The position numbers and the translations under genes were made by a program. A stretch of 64,000 nt of DNA, taken from positions 1 to 64,000 of the forward strand of contig JAIYDP010000265.1 in the NCBI GenBank assembly GCA_027487435.1. The letters run 5' to 3'. Source of the DNA: Verrucomicrobiaceae bacterium (GTDB taxonomy: Bacteria > Verrucomicrobiota > Verrucomicrobiia > Verrucomicrobiales > Akkermansiaceae). Positions 17,907 to 27,452 of the stretch are shown here, in pieces (position 1 is the first letter of the stretch; each line of letters begins with the position of its first letter). Below the pieces are notes generated by a model. The model saw only the letters and a list, made by a program, of their open reading frames with translations, searched no databases and was not told where the DNA came from.

Positions 17907-18539
17907 TCACTCGCTAATGTCTCGGAACAATTGCTTCAAGCTATCATACGCCGAATCATCCCAGTTGAAATCGATGTTGGCTATGGCTCGTTCCATCGAC
18001 AGTCGGTGCTTGGCTTTCTGCCCTTGGGCGATGATTGTCCAGAGACCAAAGCGGACTTTTTCGTGTGGCTTTTGTCCCCAATTTGCTTCGAGGCATGCCA
18101 CAAAGGGGTCGAGGCAAGCGAAGATTACGGGGTCATTTGAGCGCGCGGCGTTCAAGCAAAGAGTTTCGATCATGCCGGTTTGATCTGCACCAGGTATGAC
18201 CCAGGCCGCCATTTTGCCCCCTGATTCCAATTCAATCCATTCGCCCGGCTGGGTAACGGTCTGTGCAAATACTTTTTGCATGGAGCCTTGGATGGATTTC
18301 CATGCGGCATCATAATCCGAATCGGCATCGCGTGTGACCAAAATTTTAGCATATTCACCGCGCGCGAATTCTGGACTGACTTTGAGATTAGCAAGGAAGG
18401 CACGTAAGTTGGATTCCCCATCATAGCTCTCGAATTTCAGGTGCGCATCAAGACCACAGTGCTGGGCGAGTCTTTCCATCACGAGCCTATCGTCTTTGCC
18501 CTCGCACAAGACCAATGTTACGGGGGTATGCTCTCTCAT
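17907..18539 (-). CDS. TOPRIM-fold protein, nuclease partner of the adjacent ATPase
   Basis: The 210-residue protein begins MREHTPVTLVLCEGKDDRLV; the CEGKDD segment provides the acidic residue of the first TOPRIM strand, and LVTRDADSDYDAAW supplies the D-x-D pair. It resembles the DUF3226 group of TOPRIM proteins. TOPRIM domains in OLD, Gabija and PARIS proteins cut nucleic acid or release an effector. The ATG overlaps the stop of the ATPase gene (ATGA), so both are made together. I infer a two-gene ATPase/TOPRIM system. The exact class, and whether it is active against phage, cannot be decided from sequence alone. Confidence 0.78.
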   Translation of the reverse strand: MREHTPVTLVLCEGKDDRLVMERLAQHCGLDAHLKFESYDGESNLRAFLANLKVSPEFARGEYAKILVTRDADSDYDAAWKSIQGSMQKVFAQTVTQPGEWIELESGGKMAAWVIPGADQTGMIETLCLNAARSNDPVIFACLDPFVACLEANWGQKPHEKVRFGLWTIIAQGQKAKHRLSMERAIANIDFNWDDSAYDSLKQLFRDISE

Positions 18540-19525
18540 CTCATCTCGCGGTTGAACTCGATGGCGGTTGCCATTTCCTCTTTGCCGAAGGTGGTTGCCA
18601 CGATTTTTGCAGGATCATCGATGCGACGATCAAGTCGTAGATAACGCAGCGGATTACTCGGCACATCCTTTGACGCGCGGTAGGCTGCTTCCATGCACTC
18701 GCGACTATGGGTGGTGGCGAAAAGTTGCACGTCCTGATCTTCTAAGACAGCCATGAGACCTTTCCAGTAATCTTCCATGCCCTCGTAGTAGAGGCCGTTT
18801 TCAATTTCATCGATGAGTAGAATTTTGGGGCGCTGGGCAAAGATTTCGCAATAGACTTGCAAAGTGCGGGCAAAGGCTTGGCCCATTTGCGTGAAGGGAA
18901 TCATTTTCCCCTGTCCGAGATCAACATAGACGAGGTGCTTTTTTATGCCTTCGGGTTTGGCATAGCGCAAGCGACGCAGCCGAGGCTCAATAGATTCGCG
19001 AAGCAAATCTTGCAATTTATCTTCATTTACTGGATTGAGTGGTGCGATGCGGTTGAAGAGTTCAGAGATAGTTGTTGGATCCGACTGTTTGGTGGATAGA
19101 ACAGATAAGTGATAGGGGTGTTGATGTGTTGTAATACCCAAATTTCCGTTTAATCCAATCGTCACAGCAACACTAGCAGGGCTTTTGTCCTTCTCAGGTC
19201 GAACAAAAGCCCAATTACCTTGGTTTGCTTTTTTGCCGTAAATTGATCCAATATTTGATTCAATGTGAAATCCAATTATTTGCTCATCTTTTATGAGGAG
19301 CTTCCAGAAACCCTCAAGAGCATCAACTCCATTCGGTGGCAATTCACGAAATGTAACAGGCAAATCCTTGATCTGATCTGGGCTACCACACAGCAATACC
19401 AAAGCCTCCAAAATCGAAGTCTTACCCACGTTATTTCCGCCCACGATCAAATTCACACGACCGAGCTTCTCAAACTTGACGTTTTCGAGACCGCGGAATT
19501 GCTGGAGTTGTAAGGTAGAAATCAT
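18536..19525 (-). CDS. AAA ATPase of the SMC/OLD type (AAA15/AAA21)
   Basis: The protein of 329 residues starts MISTLQLQQFRGLENVKFEK, the usual opening of RecF/OLD-like ATPases. Walker A is GGNNVGKTSILEAL near residue 30, Walker B with the catalytic Glu is ILLIDEIENGLYYEG near residue 238, and the H-loop is FATTHSRECM near residue 275. There is no TOPRIM domain in this chain; it is supplied by the overlapping downstream gene. Such split pairs occur in OLD class 4/PARIS-like defence systems, where the ATPase senses phage inhibitors and controls the TOPRIM effector. That function is inferred. Confidence 0.87.
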   Translation of the reverse strand: MISTLQLQQFRGLENVKFEKLGRVNLIVGGNNVGKTSILEALVLLCGSPDQIKDLPVTFRELPPNGVDALEGFWKLLIKDEQIIGFHIESNIGSIYGKKANQGNWAFVRPEKDKSPASVAVTIGLNGNLGITTHQHPYHLSVLSTKQSDPTTISELFNRIAPLNPVNEDKLQDLLRESIEPRLRRLRYAKPEGIKKHLVYVDLGQGKMIPFTQMGQAFARTLQVYCEIFAQRPKILLIDEIENGLYYEGMEDYWKGLMAVLEDQDVQLFATTHSRECMEAAYRASKDVPSNPLRYLRLDRRIDDPAKIVATTFGKEEMATAIEFNREMR

Positions 19526-19575
19526 CTTGTTGTCGGCGATAGGCTAGTGCTTTTCGGAAATGGGGTCAAGCTTGT

Positions 19576-19640
19576 GATTTACACCTACCCCGAGGGCTTT
19601 CTGCGTCTCGATGACGCTTTCGATTTGTTAGGTTCGGTTT
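19576..19640. repeat. Degenerate repeat, copy A, upstream of the ATPase gene
   Basis: This segment resembles 21071-21136. The best-matching part is about 36 bp, here starting at 19605, and agrees at roughly 70% of positions by eye, including TTCGATTTG in both. Copy A lies about 50-115 bp upstream of the ATPase start, copy B about 40-105 bp upstream of the HEAT-like gene start, both in the same orientation. In one minus frame both read as related residues (QIE-x-x-I-x-T), but no start codon opens either frame. Copy A also contains a perfect short hairpin, GCGTC-ATCGA-GACGC on the minus strand. Confidence 0.4.
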
Positions 19641-19648
19641 CCTGCATT

Positions 19649-21034
19649 TCATACCATAACCTCGGCGAACATCTCACGAATGCCGGGCATGGCGTCCCAA
19701 GCACCTTCCTCCTTGATACAGTCGGGGCAGATGTCGCGTGCGAGCAGCATGCGCACGGCGGCTTGGCGACAAACTCGACAACATGAATGTTCATAGACAA
19801 ATAACAGCAGTTGCGGTTCCGTGATGTGCTGATTATCGCGCATGATCATTAACAATAGGATGAACGCTTCGTGAGGATCCGTAAAATCAGGCAACTTGGG
19901 ACGCAAATCCACAAGAAGTTGCAACAACAGATCGGAATCACCGTTGCGGGCACTGCGATGGAGTAGAGTCAGTGCGAGTTCTTTCTTTTTTCTCACCAAC
20001 GCGGCGAATGCGGCTTCTCTTACTTCAGGTTGGTCGTGTTTGTGAAATACCCATTTTGCCACCTCGCGCACCGCTGGGTGTTTGTGCTGTAGAAGGGCGA
20101 GCAAAGATGGGTCAAATTCTGCCAAGCCGTTTTCCAAGAAACATACCAAAACCCTTTGCAATACGCCCGGGTCAGTTTCCTTGTGCAAAAGGCGCTGAAG
20201 GCTTAGCCGTTCTTCATGCGTGGCAGAACAGATGTATCGTTGCAGATCATGATACTTCATTTCGTCCCCGTAGATGTGCTGCATTACTTTCTCTAACGTA
20301 ATCGTAGGCTCAGAGCTTGGATGCGCCCATTTTTCTGCTTCTTCATTTCTGCTTATCATTTTTTCCCGCCATCTCATACGGCGATAGATCCGCACGCAAC
20401 GGGAAATCATACGACTGGTAGAGAACTTGCCGGATAGCAGTCGCAGCGCGCTTCCTTCTCCGTTGAGTGTGTCGAAATAGTTTATCGCGTCCACAATCTG
20501 CCAAACACACCCGAAATATTCGTTTTCATCTTCCCTGCCGAAGGCCTCAGCCACTTGCATCAAGCCCTGCGCACCCTGAGTGGCGATGATATCTTGCCAA
20601 TGCTCTGTTTTTGAACTGTGAATTTCCTCCCACTCGGGTGGCGCTTCCATGTATCCACTCTCTACCAATTCTTCTTCGATGCAGTTCCATTGGATTTGGG
20701 AAATATGGCGATCCATGGTTGTCGCCAGCACTTGGTCTGCAATCCCCGCCACGAGACATAGTTTTGCGAGATTCCACCCCTGAATGGCTTTTTCTTGCGA
20801 GGTTGGGCACGGTGGTATGGGATTGTATTCTGTAATTGGTTGCTCATAGCGGCAATGGATCGCTGCATCGAGAATCAAGTCTTTGAAGGCTTCGACGCCG
20901 TATCTCATGGCGTGGACAAGGGGGCGTCCATGCCCAGTCGTGAGCGAACGGTCAAACGCCTTTCGATCCAAGGGATAGACCGGAGGAATCACATCGATCG
21001 AATCAGGAAACGGAATTTTATAGTCGAATGCCAT
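19649..21034 (-). CDS. HEAT-like helical protein with C-terminal cysteine pairs, unknown
   Basis: This 461-residue soluble protein is not recognised as a named family. The C-terminal half reads as short alpha-helical repeats (HPAVREVAKWVFHKH, QPEVREAAFAALVRK) like HEAT or armadillo repeats, which usually serve as protein-binding scaffolds. A cysteine cluster follows: SCCRVCRQAA and ARDICPDCIKEE, possibly a zinc site. There is no signal peptide. It is co-directional with and 123 bp upstream of the ATPase/TOPRIM pair, and is flanked by the two copies of a degenerate repeat. It might be an accessory subunit of that pair or an independent gene. Confidence 0.65.
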   Translation of the reverse strand: MAFDYKIPFPDSIDVIPPVYPLDRKAFDRSLTTGHGRPLVHAMRYGVEAFKDLILDAAIHCRYEQPITEYNPIPPCPTSQEKAIQGWNLAKLCLVAGIADQVLATTMDRHISQIQWNCIEEELVESGYMEAPPEWEEIHSSKTEHWQDIIATQGAQGLMQVAEAFGREDENEYFGCVWQIVDAINYFDTLNGEGSALRLLSGKFSTSRMISRCVRIYRRMRWREKMISRNEEAEKWAHPSSEPTITLEKVMQHIYGDEMKYHDLQRYICSATHEERLSLQRLLHKETDPGVLQRVLVCFLENGLAEFDPSLLALLQHKHPAVREVAKWVFHKHDQPEVREAAFAALVRKKKELALTLLHRSARNGDSDLLLQLLVDLRPKLPDFTDPHEAFILLLMIMRDNQHITEPQLLLFVYEHSCCRVCRQAAVRMLLARDICPDCIKEEGAWDAMPGIREMFAEVMV

Positions 21035-21070
21035 GGTTTTATCAAATGTTCAACCGTTGTGATGGCAATG

Positions 21071-21136
21071 GTATTCTACACCTGGCCCAAACCCCTAAGC
21101 GTCTTGATGATACCTTCGATTTGGTCGGTGCGTTTT
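21071..21136. repeat. Degenerate repeat, copy B, upstream of the HEAT-like gene
   Basis: This is the partner of the repeat at 19576-19640. It has the same orientation and a similar distance to a downstream minus-strand start codon. Shared stretches include TACACCT and TTCGATTTG. It could be a duplicated promoter/leader or the footprint of a dispersed intergenic repeat. Confidence 0.4.
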
Positions 21137-21248
21137 TGATTTTTTCGGAGCTAACTAAGGCGGAACTCTATGTTAGATCGTGGACTTTTTCCTTCGGATC
21201 TCGGAATTTTGGCTATGGGTGGTTTTTGTAGCGAAAGAGGATTCCCTC

Positions 21249-22706
21249 CTACAGCAAGATCGACTTCACCGCGTGGGCTTTTTCGACACCGGTGAGCTTG
21301 GCATCGAGTCCTTGAAATTTATGAATGAAGCGAGAGTGATCGATACCTAGACGATTCAGCATCGTGGCATGGAGGTCGAAGATGCTGACCGGGTCGCGCA
21401 CGATGTTGTAGCAAAAGTCATCGGTTTGGCCGATCGATATGCCAGGCTTGATGCCGCCACCCGCAAGGAAAATCGTGAAGCAGCGAGGGTGGTGATCGCG
21501 TCCGTAATTGTCCTTGGTCAGTGCTCCTTGCGAATAGATCGTGCGACCAAATTCGCCGCCCCAGACGATCAAGGTATCGTCCAGCAAGCCTCGTTGCTTG
21601 AGATCTTTGATCAATGCTGCGGTGGGCTGATCGGTGTCATGACATTGCCCGCGGATGGCTTTGGGCAAGGTGAAATGCTGATCCCAGCCCATGTGAAAGA
21701 GTTGCACGAAGCGCACATCGCGCTCAGCGAGTCGGCGCGCCATGAGGCAGTTTGCGGCGTAGCTGCCGGGGCGTTTCACATCGGGGCCATACATGTCGAG
21801 AATGTGCTGCGGCTCTTTGGAAAAGTCGGTAAGTTCTGGCACACTGGTTTGCATGCGGAATGCCATTTCGTATTGAGCAATGCGGGCTTCGATTTCGGGA
21901 TCGCCGACCACGCCAAGGCGTTGTTGATTGAGAGAATTCAAGTCATCCAACGTAGCTCGTCTTGTAGCTGCGGACATGCCCTGAGGATTGGAGAGATACA
22001 GCACCGGATCACCCGAATTGCGGAACTTCACGCCTTGATGCTGAGCAGGTAAAAAGCCGCTGCCCCAGAGTCGATCGTAGAGTGGCTGGTCATCACGACG
22101 ACCGCTGCCAAAAGAGCTTAGCACCACAAAGGCGGGCAGGTCCTTGTTTTCGCTGCCGAGCCCGTAGCTCAACCACGAGCCCATACTCGGGTAGCCGGCG
22201 ATTTGCCGACCTGTTTGGAAAAAAGTAATCGCGGGATCGTGATTGATCGCCTCGGTGTGCATGGATTTGATGAAGCATAAGTCATCGGCGATGGTTGAAA
22301 TGTGCGGCATCAATTCGCTGATGGTGGCACGACTTTCTCCATGCTCGGCGAATTGGAAAATACTCGGCGCGATGGGGAAATTTTTTTGCTTCGAGGTCAT
22401 GCCAGTGAGGCGCTGGCCTTTGCGGATCGACTCAGGAAGGTCCTTGCCAAAGAACTTGGACATCTCTGGCTTTGGATCGAACAAATCCATTTGCGAGGGC
22501 GCGCCGGACTGAAACAGATAGATCACGCGTTTCGCCTTGATCGGCAAATGAGGAAATCCGCTGATCATGCTCGGTGCGTTTGCGGCTTGAAGCCATTGCG
22601 GTGAGAGTAGCGAATTCAATGCCGTGAGCCCCAGCAGCGACGATGTGGTGGTGAGAAATGAGCGTCGATTGATCGCATCCTGGGCTTGCAAAAGAAAGGG
22701 ATTCAT
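21249..22706 (-). CDS. DUF1501 domain protein, Tat-exported
   Basis: This 485-residue protein has a twin-arginine signal, AINRRSFLTTTSSLLGLTAL, at residues 12-31. The family features of DUF1501 are present: VIYLFQSGAPSQMDLFDPKP near residue 62, GYPSMGSWLSYGLGSENKDL, FVQLFHMGWDQHF, VWGGEFGRT and GRDHHPRCFTIFLAGGG. DUF1501 proteins have an alkaline-phosphatase/sulfatase-like fold, but the reaction is not established. It lies 18 bp downstream of the cytochrome/DUF1553 gene, the canonical pairing in Planctomycetes and Verrucomicrobia, where these operons are often linked to polysaccharide use. Confidence 0.93.
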   Translation of the reverse strand: MNPFLLQAQDAINRRSFLTTTSSLLGLTALNSLLSPQWLQAANAPSMISGFPHLPIKAKRVIYLFQSGAPSQMDLFDPKPEMSKFFGKDLPESIRKGQRLTGMTSKQKNFPIAPSIFQFAEHGESRATISELMPHISTIADDLCFIKSMHTEAINHDPAITFFQTGRQIAGYPSMGSWLSYGLGSENKDLPAFVVLSSFGSGRRDDQPLYDRLWGSGFLPAQHQGVKFRNSGDPVLYLSNPQGMSAATRRATLDDLNSLNQQRLGVVGDPEIEARIAQYEMAFRMQTSVPELTDFSKEPQHILDMYGPDVKRPGSYAANCLMARRLAERDVRFVQLFHMGWDQHFTLPKAIRGQCHDTDQPTAALIKDLKQRGLLDDTLIVWGGEFGRTIYSQGALTKDNYGRDHHPRCFTIFLAGGGIKPGISIGQTDDFCYNIVRDPVSIFDLHATMLNRLGIDHSRFIHKFQGLDAKLTGVEKAHAVKSILL

Positions 22707-22724
22707 AGCGGTGCAACAAAGGGT

Positions 22725-25277
22725 TTAGTTACGCGTGATGATTTCATCGAGATTGAGAATGACATTGGCACAGACGGTGTAGGCGGCAAGCTCGATGGGA
22801 TCGACGGCGGCGACTGGCATGTCACCGGCATCGATCAACTTGGCGGCCTCCTGCGGTGCGGCACGATAGGTAACAAGATGGCGTTCAAAGCTTTTTTGCA
22901 ATACCGATAACTCTTCCGCGCTTGGTTCACGCAGCGTGGCTTGTCGGAATGCCCAAGCGAGTCGTTGTGCAACATCGTTGCCGCCCTCTTTCATCATGCG
23001 TTGTGCGAGCACGCGTGCGGCTTCGACGAAGGTGACTTCGTTCAACAAGGCGAGAGCTTGAAGCGGGGTGTTGGTGTTCGAGCGCTTGACGGTGCAGATT
23101 TCTCGCGTCGGAGAATCGAACAACAGCATCGACGGCGGCGCTGAGGTCCGCTTGCGAATGGTGTAGAGGGTGCGGCGGTACAACCCGCCATTGGGATCGT
23201 GTTTGTAATTGCGCAAGTCGCCATAGACGCTGGTTTCATCCCAGACACCATTCGGCATGTAGGGTCGCACACTCGGGCCGCCGACTTTGCGATCGAGTAG
23301 CCCGCTGATGGTCAGTGCCTGATCGCGAACAGATTCCGCTGGTAGGCGCAGTCGAGGAGCGCGGGCGAGCAGGCGATTGTAGGGATCTTGTTCAAGGAGT
23401 GACGGGGAAAATCCTTTGACGTTTGAGGATTGCCGATAGGTCGCGCTCATGACCATGCGCTTTTGCATAGCTTTCATGTCCCAGCCGCTCGTCACAAATT
23501 CGGTAGCGAGCCAGTCGAGCAATTCCGGGTGGCTTGGCGGCTCGGACTGCATGCCGAAATTTTCGCTGGTCTTGACGATGCCATTGCCGAAAAAGCGTTC
23601 CCATTGTCGATTGACCCAAACGCGGGCGGTGAGAGGATTTTGTGGGGAAACAATCCACTGCGCCAGCGTCAAGCGATTGCGCGGAGCTTTGGCGGGAAGC
23701 GCTGGCAGCACTGCGGGTGTATTGGCGAATACTTCCTCGCCTTTGTCCGTGTATTGTCCACGGTGCAATACGTAAGCGGGACGAGGCTTAGGCAGCTCCT
23801 CCATTACCATGGTGACGGGCATGGCTTCATCGAGCTTCACCAATTGTTTTTGTAAATCAGCGAGTTTCGTTGCCTGTTGTTTGCCGTTGTGATCCATGGT
23901 TTCGCGATAGTATTTGCTGAGTTGCTCGGCTTGTTTTTTGTCGCGCTTATTCGCTGCGAGGACGATGATTTTTTTTATGTCAGCAGGCGTTTGTGCATGC
24001 AGATTGGTATTTTTTTCCCATTCGCTTTGGGCTTTTGCGAGAGCTTTGTTTGATTGCGCTAACGCTGCGGTAAGTTCTGCGATCTTCTTTTCTAACTCTT
24101 TTGCCTGCTTGTGTTGCTCGGCCGTGCCCACGCGGATGATGGGATCGAAATTGCCACCGGAGCGATTTTTCGCACCGACTGCGACACCGGTTTCATTGAT
24201 GTTGTTAAAAAATGCGAACATCTGATAAAACTCTTTTTGTGAAATCGGATCGTATTTGTGATCATGGCAACGCGCACATCCCAAGGTGAGGCCAAGCCAA
24301 GTGGCGCCAGTAGTATCGGCACGATCGATCACGTTTTCTATGTGCCACTCTTCAGGAATCAAACCACCCTCGCCATTGAGTCGATGGTTGCGATGGAATC
24401 CTGTCGCCACGATTTGCGCGTTGGTCGGCTGGGGTAGCAGGTCACCGGCGAGTTGTTCGATGGTGAATTGATCAAAAGGTTTATTTTCGATGAAAGCGCG
24501 GATCACCCAATCGCGCCAGGGCCACATGATACGTGAACTATCGCTCTGAAAGCCATGACTATCTGCATACCGTGCATAATCCAGCCATGTGCTTGCCATG
24601 TGCTCGCCGTAGGCTTTCGATGCCAGCAAGCGATCGACCAGAGCTTCGTAGGCAACTTTGGAGATCGTGTATCCCGTGCCATCCGCAGAGCGGCAAGCCT
24701 TCACAAACGCTTCTACTTCCGCGGGTGAAGGAGGCAAGCCAGTGAGGTCAAGAGTGACGCGGCGGATCAACGTCTGCGGATCGGCAGGCGGGGAAAGCTG
24801 CGCCTGTGCCTGTTCGAGTTTTTCTAACACAAAGGCATCGATGGCATTGCCAAACGAAGCGGACGTACTTTTGACAGCAGGAACATTCTGCCGTTTCGGC
24901 GCGACGAAAGCCCAGTGCTCCTCGTATTCCGCACCCTCAGAAATCCAGCGCTTGAGCAATTCTTTTTGCGCACTGTTGACGATTTTGTGGGTCTTGGGCG
25001 GCGGCATGATTTCATCCTCATCATCGGTGAAAATTCGCTCAATCAAATCGCTCTCCTCAGGCTTGCCCGGCACGATCGCGCCTGCCTTGATGACCTCGGC
25101 ACGAATGTCCAAACGCAAATCTTCCTCGCGGTTTTTTTCATCCGGGCCATGGCAATAGTAGCAATTTTCCGAAAGGATCGGCCGAATATCGCGATTAAAG
25201 CTGACTTTCCCCTCGACAGCAGACAACTGCGAGATCGAGAGAAAAAAACAAAAAGTTCCGGTAAGAGGCAAGTGCAT
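22725..25277 (-). CDS. PSCyt1/DUF1549/DUF1553 multidomain secreted protein
   Basis: The protein has 850 residues and a signal peptide, MHLPLTGTFCFFLSISQLSA. A planctomycete-type cytochrome C domain follows with the haem motif CYYCHGPDEKNREEDLRLD near residue 38. DUF1549 begins around residue 125 (AIDAFVLEKLEQAQ; TLDLTGLPPSPAEVEAF), a coiled-coil insertion rich in Lys and Glu lies around 390-480, and DUF1553 makes up the C-terminal third (NPLTARVWVNRQWERFFGNG; SEPPSHPELLDWLATEFV). It is exported, most likely membrane- or periplasm-located. It heads a two-gene operon with the DUF1501 gene and is divergent from the gene at 25473. Confidence 0.93.
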   Translation of the reverse strand: MHLPLTGTFCFFLSISQLSAVEGKVSFNRDIRPILSENCYYCHGPDEKNREEDLRLDIRAEVIKAGAIVPGKPEESDLIERIFTDDEDEIMPPPKTHKIVNSAQKELLKRWISEGAEYEEHWAFVAPKRQNVPAVKSTSASFGNAIDAFVLEKLEQAQAQLSPPADPQTLIRRVTLDLTGLPPSPAEVEAFVKACRSADGTGYTISKVAYEALVDRLLASKAYGEHMASTWLDYARYADSHGFQSDSSRIMWPWRDWVIRAFIENKPFDQFTIEQLAGDLLPQPTNAQIVATGFHRNHRLNGEGGLIPEEWHIENVIDRADTTGATWLGLTLGCARCHDHKYDPISQKEFYQMFAFFNNINETGVAVGAKNRSGGNFDPIIRVGTAEQHKQAKELEKKIAELTAALAQSNKALAKAQSEWEKNTNLHAQTPADIKKIIVLAANKRDKKQAEQLSKYYRETMDHNGKQQATKLADLQKQLVKLDEAMPVTMVMEELPKPRPAYVLHRGQYTDKGEEVFANTPAVLPALPAKAPRNRLTLAQWIVSPQNPLTARVWVNRQWERFFGNGIVKTSENFGMQSEPPSHPELLDWLATEFVTSGWDMKAMQKRMVMSATYRQSSNVKGFSPSLLEQDPYNRLLARAPRLRLPAESVRDQALTISGLLDRKVGGPSVRPYMPNGVWDETSVYGDLRNYKHDPNGGLYRRTLYTIRKRTSAPPSMLLFDSPTREICTVKRSNTNTPLQALALLNEVTFVEAARVLAQRMMKEGGNDVAQRLAWAFRQATLREPSAEELSVLQKSFERHLVTYRAAPQEAAKLIDAGDMPVAAVDPIELAAYTVCANVILNLDEIITRN

Positions 25278-25472
25278 GAAAGTGATTCACCCTGAATACG
25301 ACACGAAAGCACCAAACTTTCTACCAGATGCGTTTGACGCCCCACAACGCAGAGCCATGCCCTGTGTTTGGCTGACATCGATAAGACTATCGGGAGTTTT
25401 CAAAGTAGCGAGCGAGGCAATCATCTCAGGGAATCTTCTTGCTGGTTTTTCTGTTTGCGATAGGGTGACGGG

Positions 25473-27452
25473 GTGTTTCGTAAACTCGCAAAAATGATGC
25501 TGATTCTCGGCGGCGGAGTGACGCTGGGAGGACTCGCGAGTCGTTTCCGCACGACCATAGGTCTGGAGGAACATGGCAAGGCCGAACAACCGGTGGTTTT
25601 TCACAAAGAACTCTTTGCCCAAGCTTCGTCCATCGACTCGGTGGTGATGCTGGCGCATCAACTGCCGAAGTCCGATGCGGAACAATGCGCAGCATTGGCA
25701 CAAGCGATGTTGCTCAAGCGCATCCAGGTCACAGTCGAGGATGGCGATCAGAAAACGGCTCAAGAGCAAGTGCTACCGACGCGGGTGTGGGAAGGTTTGT
25801 TCAAACGCTGGATGCAAGTGGCACCGCAGGCGGCTTGGGCTTTTGTGGGAAAACATCATGGCCACGAACTGCCGCTGCGCACCGCGGCATTGCGGCAATG
25901 GGCTTTACTCGATCCCATGGCAGCGGCAAAAGCCGCAGGTTCAGCCATTTCGGAGGAAGAAAAATTTACCATCGCCAAAGCCTGTATCGAGGCGAACCCG
26001 GCAGTCGGATTGCATTTGTTAGTCGAATGGGGGGTGGATTTCGGTGAAGCTAATATAGATTTCACCTCAGAAGATGAGCCAGACTATCGTGGTCCCATCA
26101 GCGCCTTGTTGGAGAAGTATGCGGAAAAATCACCACGCGCGGCATTGGAGTTTTGCCAACTTCACGAGCCAAAACATGTAGGCGATGTCTGTGCTGGCTG
26201 GATGCGTCTGGATTCAAGCGGCTGCCTCGCATGGATTCAGGAACTGCCAGTGGAAGAGCAAAAGGACATTTTACAAACGCTCACCGATGAAGCAGATGTG
26301 AAAGCGGAGACTGTGCGGCGACTCGCAGTGCTTTGTGAGCCTAGCGAGCGTCGCGATACGATACGTGAGGGAATCTCACTAATCGCAAAACGCGATACCG
26401 CTACTGCTCAGTCATTGATCGACGAGCTATTGAGCAATCCTACGGATCGGCTCGTTCTACGAGATGAAATCGCGGAAGAGATTGCGGATGCAGATCCTCG
26501 CAAGGCCATGGACTTTTTGATGATTTCTCTTCGTCAGCCCATGCCGATTGATATAGAACCACTGTTACCCATGTCAATTCATCCAGGATATAATTTTGAT
26601 CAGGGACCTAGATTTGGAAATGCCGCTTTTATTTTTGAAAATTATATCGAGCTTAGCCAAGAGGCGGGGGTAACGAGAGAAGACGTTTTGCTGCGTCTCC
26701 ATGAGATTCATCCACAATACCGCCGTTGGATGATGGAGGACAACTTGCACACACTCCAGGATATCCTGGGAAATCCTTCAGAATGGTTGCCCACTTTGAT
26801 AGAACGAATGCCAAAAGAGCAAATTCCCGATCTTGTAGATTTCTTTGATTACTCTACCTCAGAGCAACTGATCAAAGAAATGCACTCATCGCCACAGGGA
26901 GCTTTTCGTGATGCGTTAGCGCAGCGATCGCTGGAGATGATGTTAGAGGAGAAAGTGCCAGTGACAACTGTGGTAGAGAAAGCACAAGAGTGGGGAGGCG
27001 ATTTCGACTGGTCTGAAATCTATGATGCTTGGATGGATCATTCGCCAGAAGAAGCCGTGAGTCATTTATTGAAGCGAACAAATGCCACGGAAAATGAATG
27101 GGAAGCTGTCATTCATGAAGGTTATGGCCGGTATGCAGAAGTGATCGAAGACTCTGTCGAAAACATGCCGCAGGGGGCGCTCCGCGATTCTTCCGTTTCC
27201 GCGCTGTCCTACTCCGCCATGGGTGAGAACAAGGACATGGTGACTGCAATGTATTGGGCAACAGAGGTCAAGAATCGCACAGATCGCTATGCTTGCATGA
27301 AAAACCTATGGAAGACATGGCAGGACGACGAAATGCTTTCGCAAGATGCGCATACAATCGAAGGTGTGCGGCAAAACATCGTACGTTCCACTCTGGATGC
27401 GCAGGAAAAAGCTCTTTGGTTAAACCGCCTAGAAAGTGAGGTTCTGAAATGA
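25473..27452 (+). CDS. Secreted helical-repeat protein, unknown function
   Basis: The frame starts with GTG; an ATG at 25494 is an alternative. Residues 8-22 (MMLILGGGVTLGGLA) form an uncleaved anchor or signal sequence. The rest of the 659 residues is alpha-helical with a loosely repeated pattern of about 30-40 residues of the form W-A-x-x-D-P-x-A-A (QWALLDPMAAAKA, EKSPRAALEFCQL, DPRKAMDFLM, DHSPEEAVSHLL). Proteins with this pattern are abundant in Verrucomicrobia, but no role is known. It overlaps the following gene by 4 bp (ATGA), and the two proteins share the repeat style, so they probably act together in the periplasm. Confidence 0.75.
   Translation: MFRKLAKMMLILGGGVTLGGLASRFRTTIGLEEHGKAEQPVVFHKELFAQASSIDSVVMLAHQLPKSDAEQCAALAQAMLLKRIQVTVEDGDQKTAQEQVLPTRVWEGLFKRWMQVAPQAAWAFVGKHHGHELPLRTAALRQWALLDPMAAAKAAGSAISEEEKFTIAKACIEANPAVGLHLLVEWGVDFGEANIDFTSEDEPDYRGPISALLEKYAEKSPRAALEFCQLHEPKHVGDVCAGWMRLDSSGCLAWIQELPVEEQKDILQTLTDEADVKAETVRRLAVLCEPSERRDTIREGISLIAKRDTATAQSLIDELLSNPTDRLVLRDEIAEEIADADPRKAMDFLMISLRQPMPIDIEPLLPMSIHPGYNFDQGPRFGNAAFIFENYIELSQEAGVTREDVLLRLHEIHPQYRRWMMEDNLHTLQDILGNPSEWLPTLIERMPKEQIPDLVDFFDYSTSEQLIKEMHSSPQGAFRDALAQRSLEMMLEEKVPVTTVVEKAQEWGGDFDWSEIYDAWMDHSPEEAVSHLLKRTNATENEWEAVIHEGYGRYAEVIEDSVENMPQGALRDSSVSALSYSAMGENKDMVTAMYWATEVKNRTDRYACMKNLWKTWQDDEMLSQDAHTIEGVRQNIVRSTLDAQEKALWLNRLESEVLK

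Noticed and set aside
25278-25472. A gene in the gap between the divergent cytochrome and repeat-protein genes
   Set aside because: Frames there are shadows or lack starts. It is probably just a divergent promoter region.
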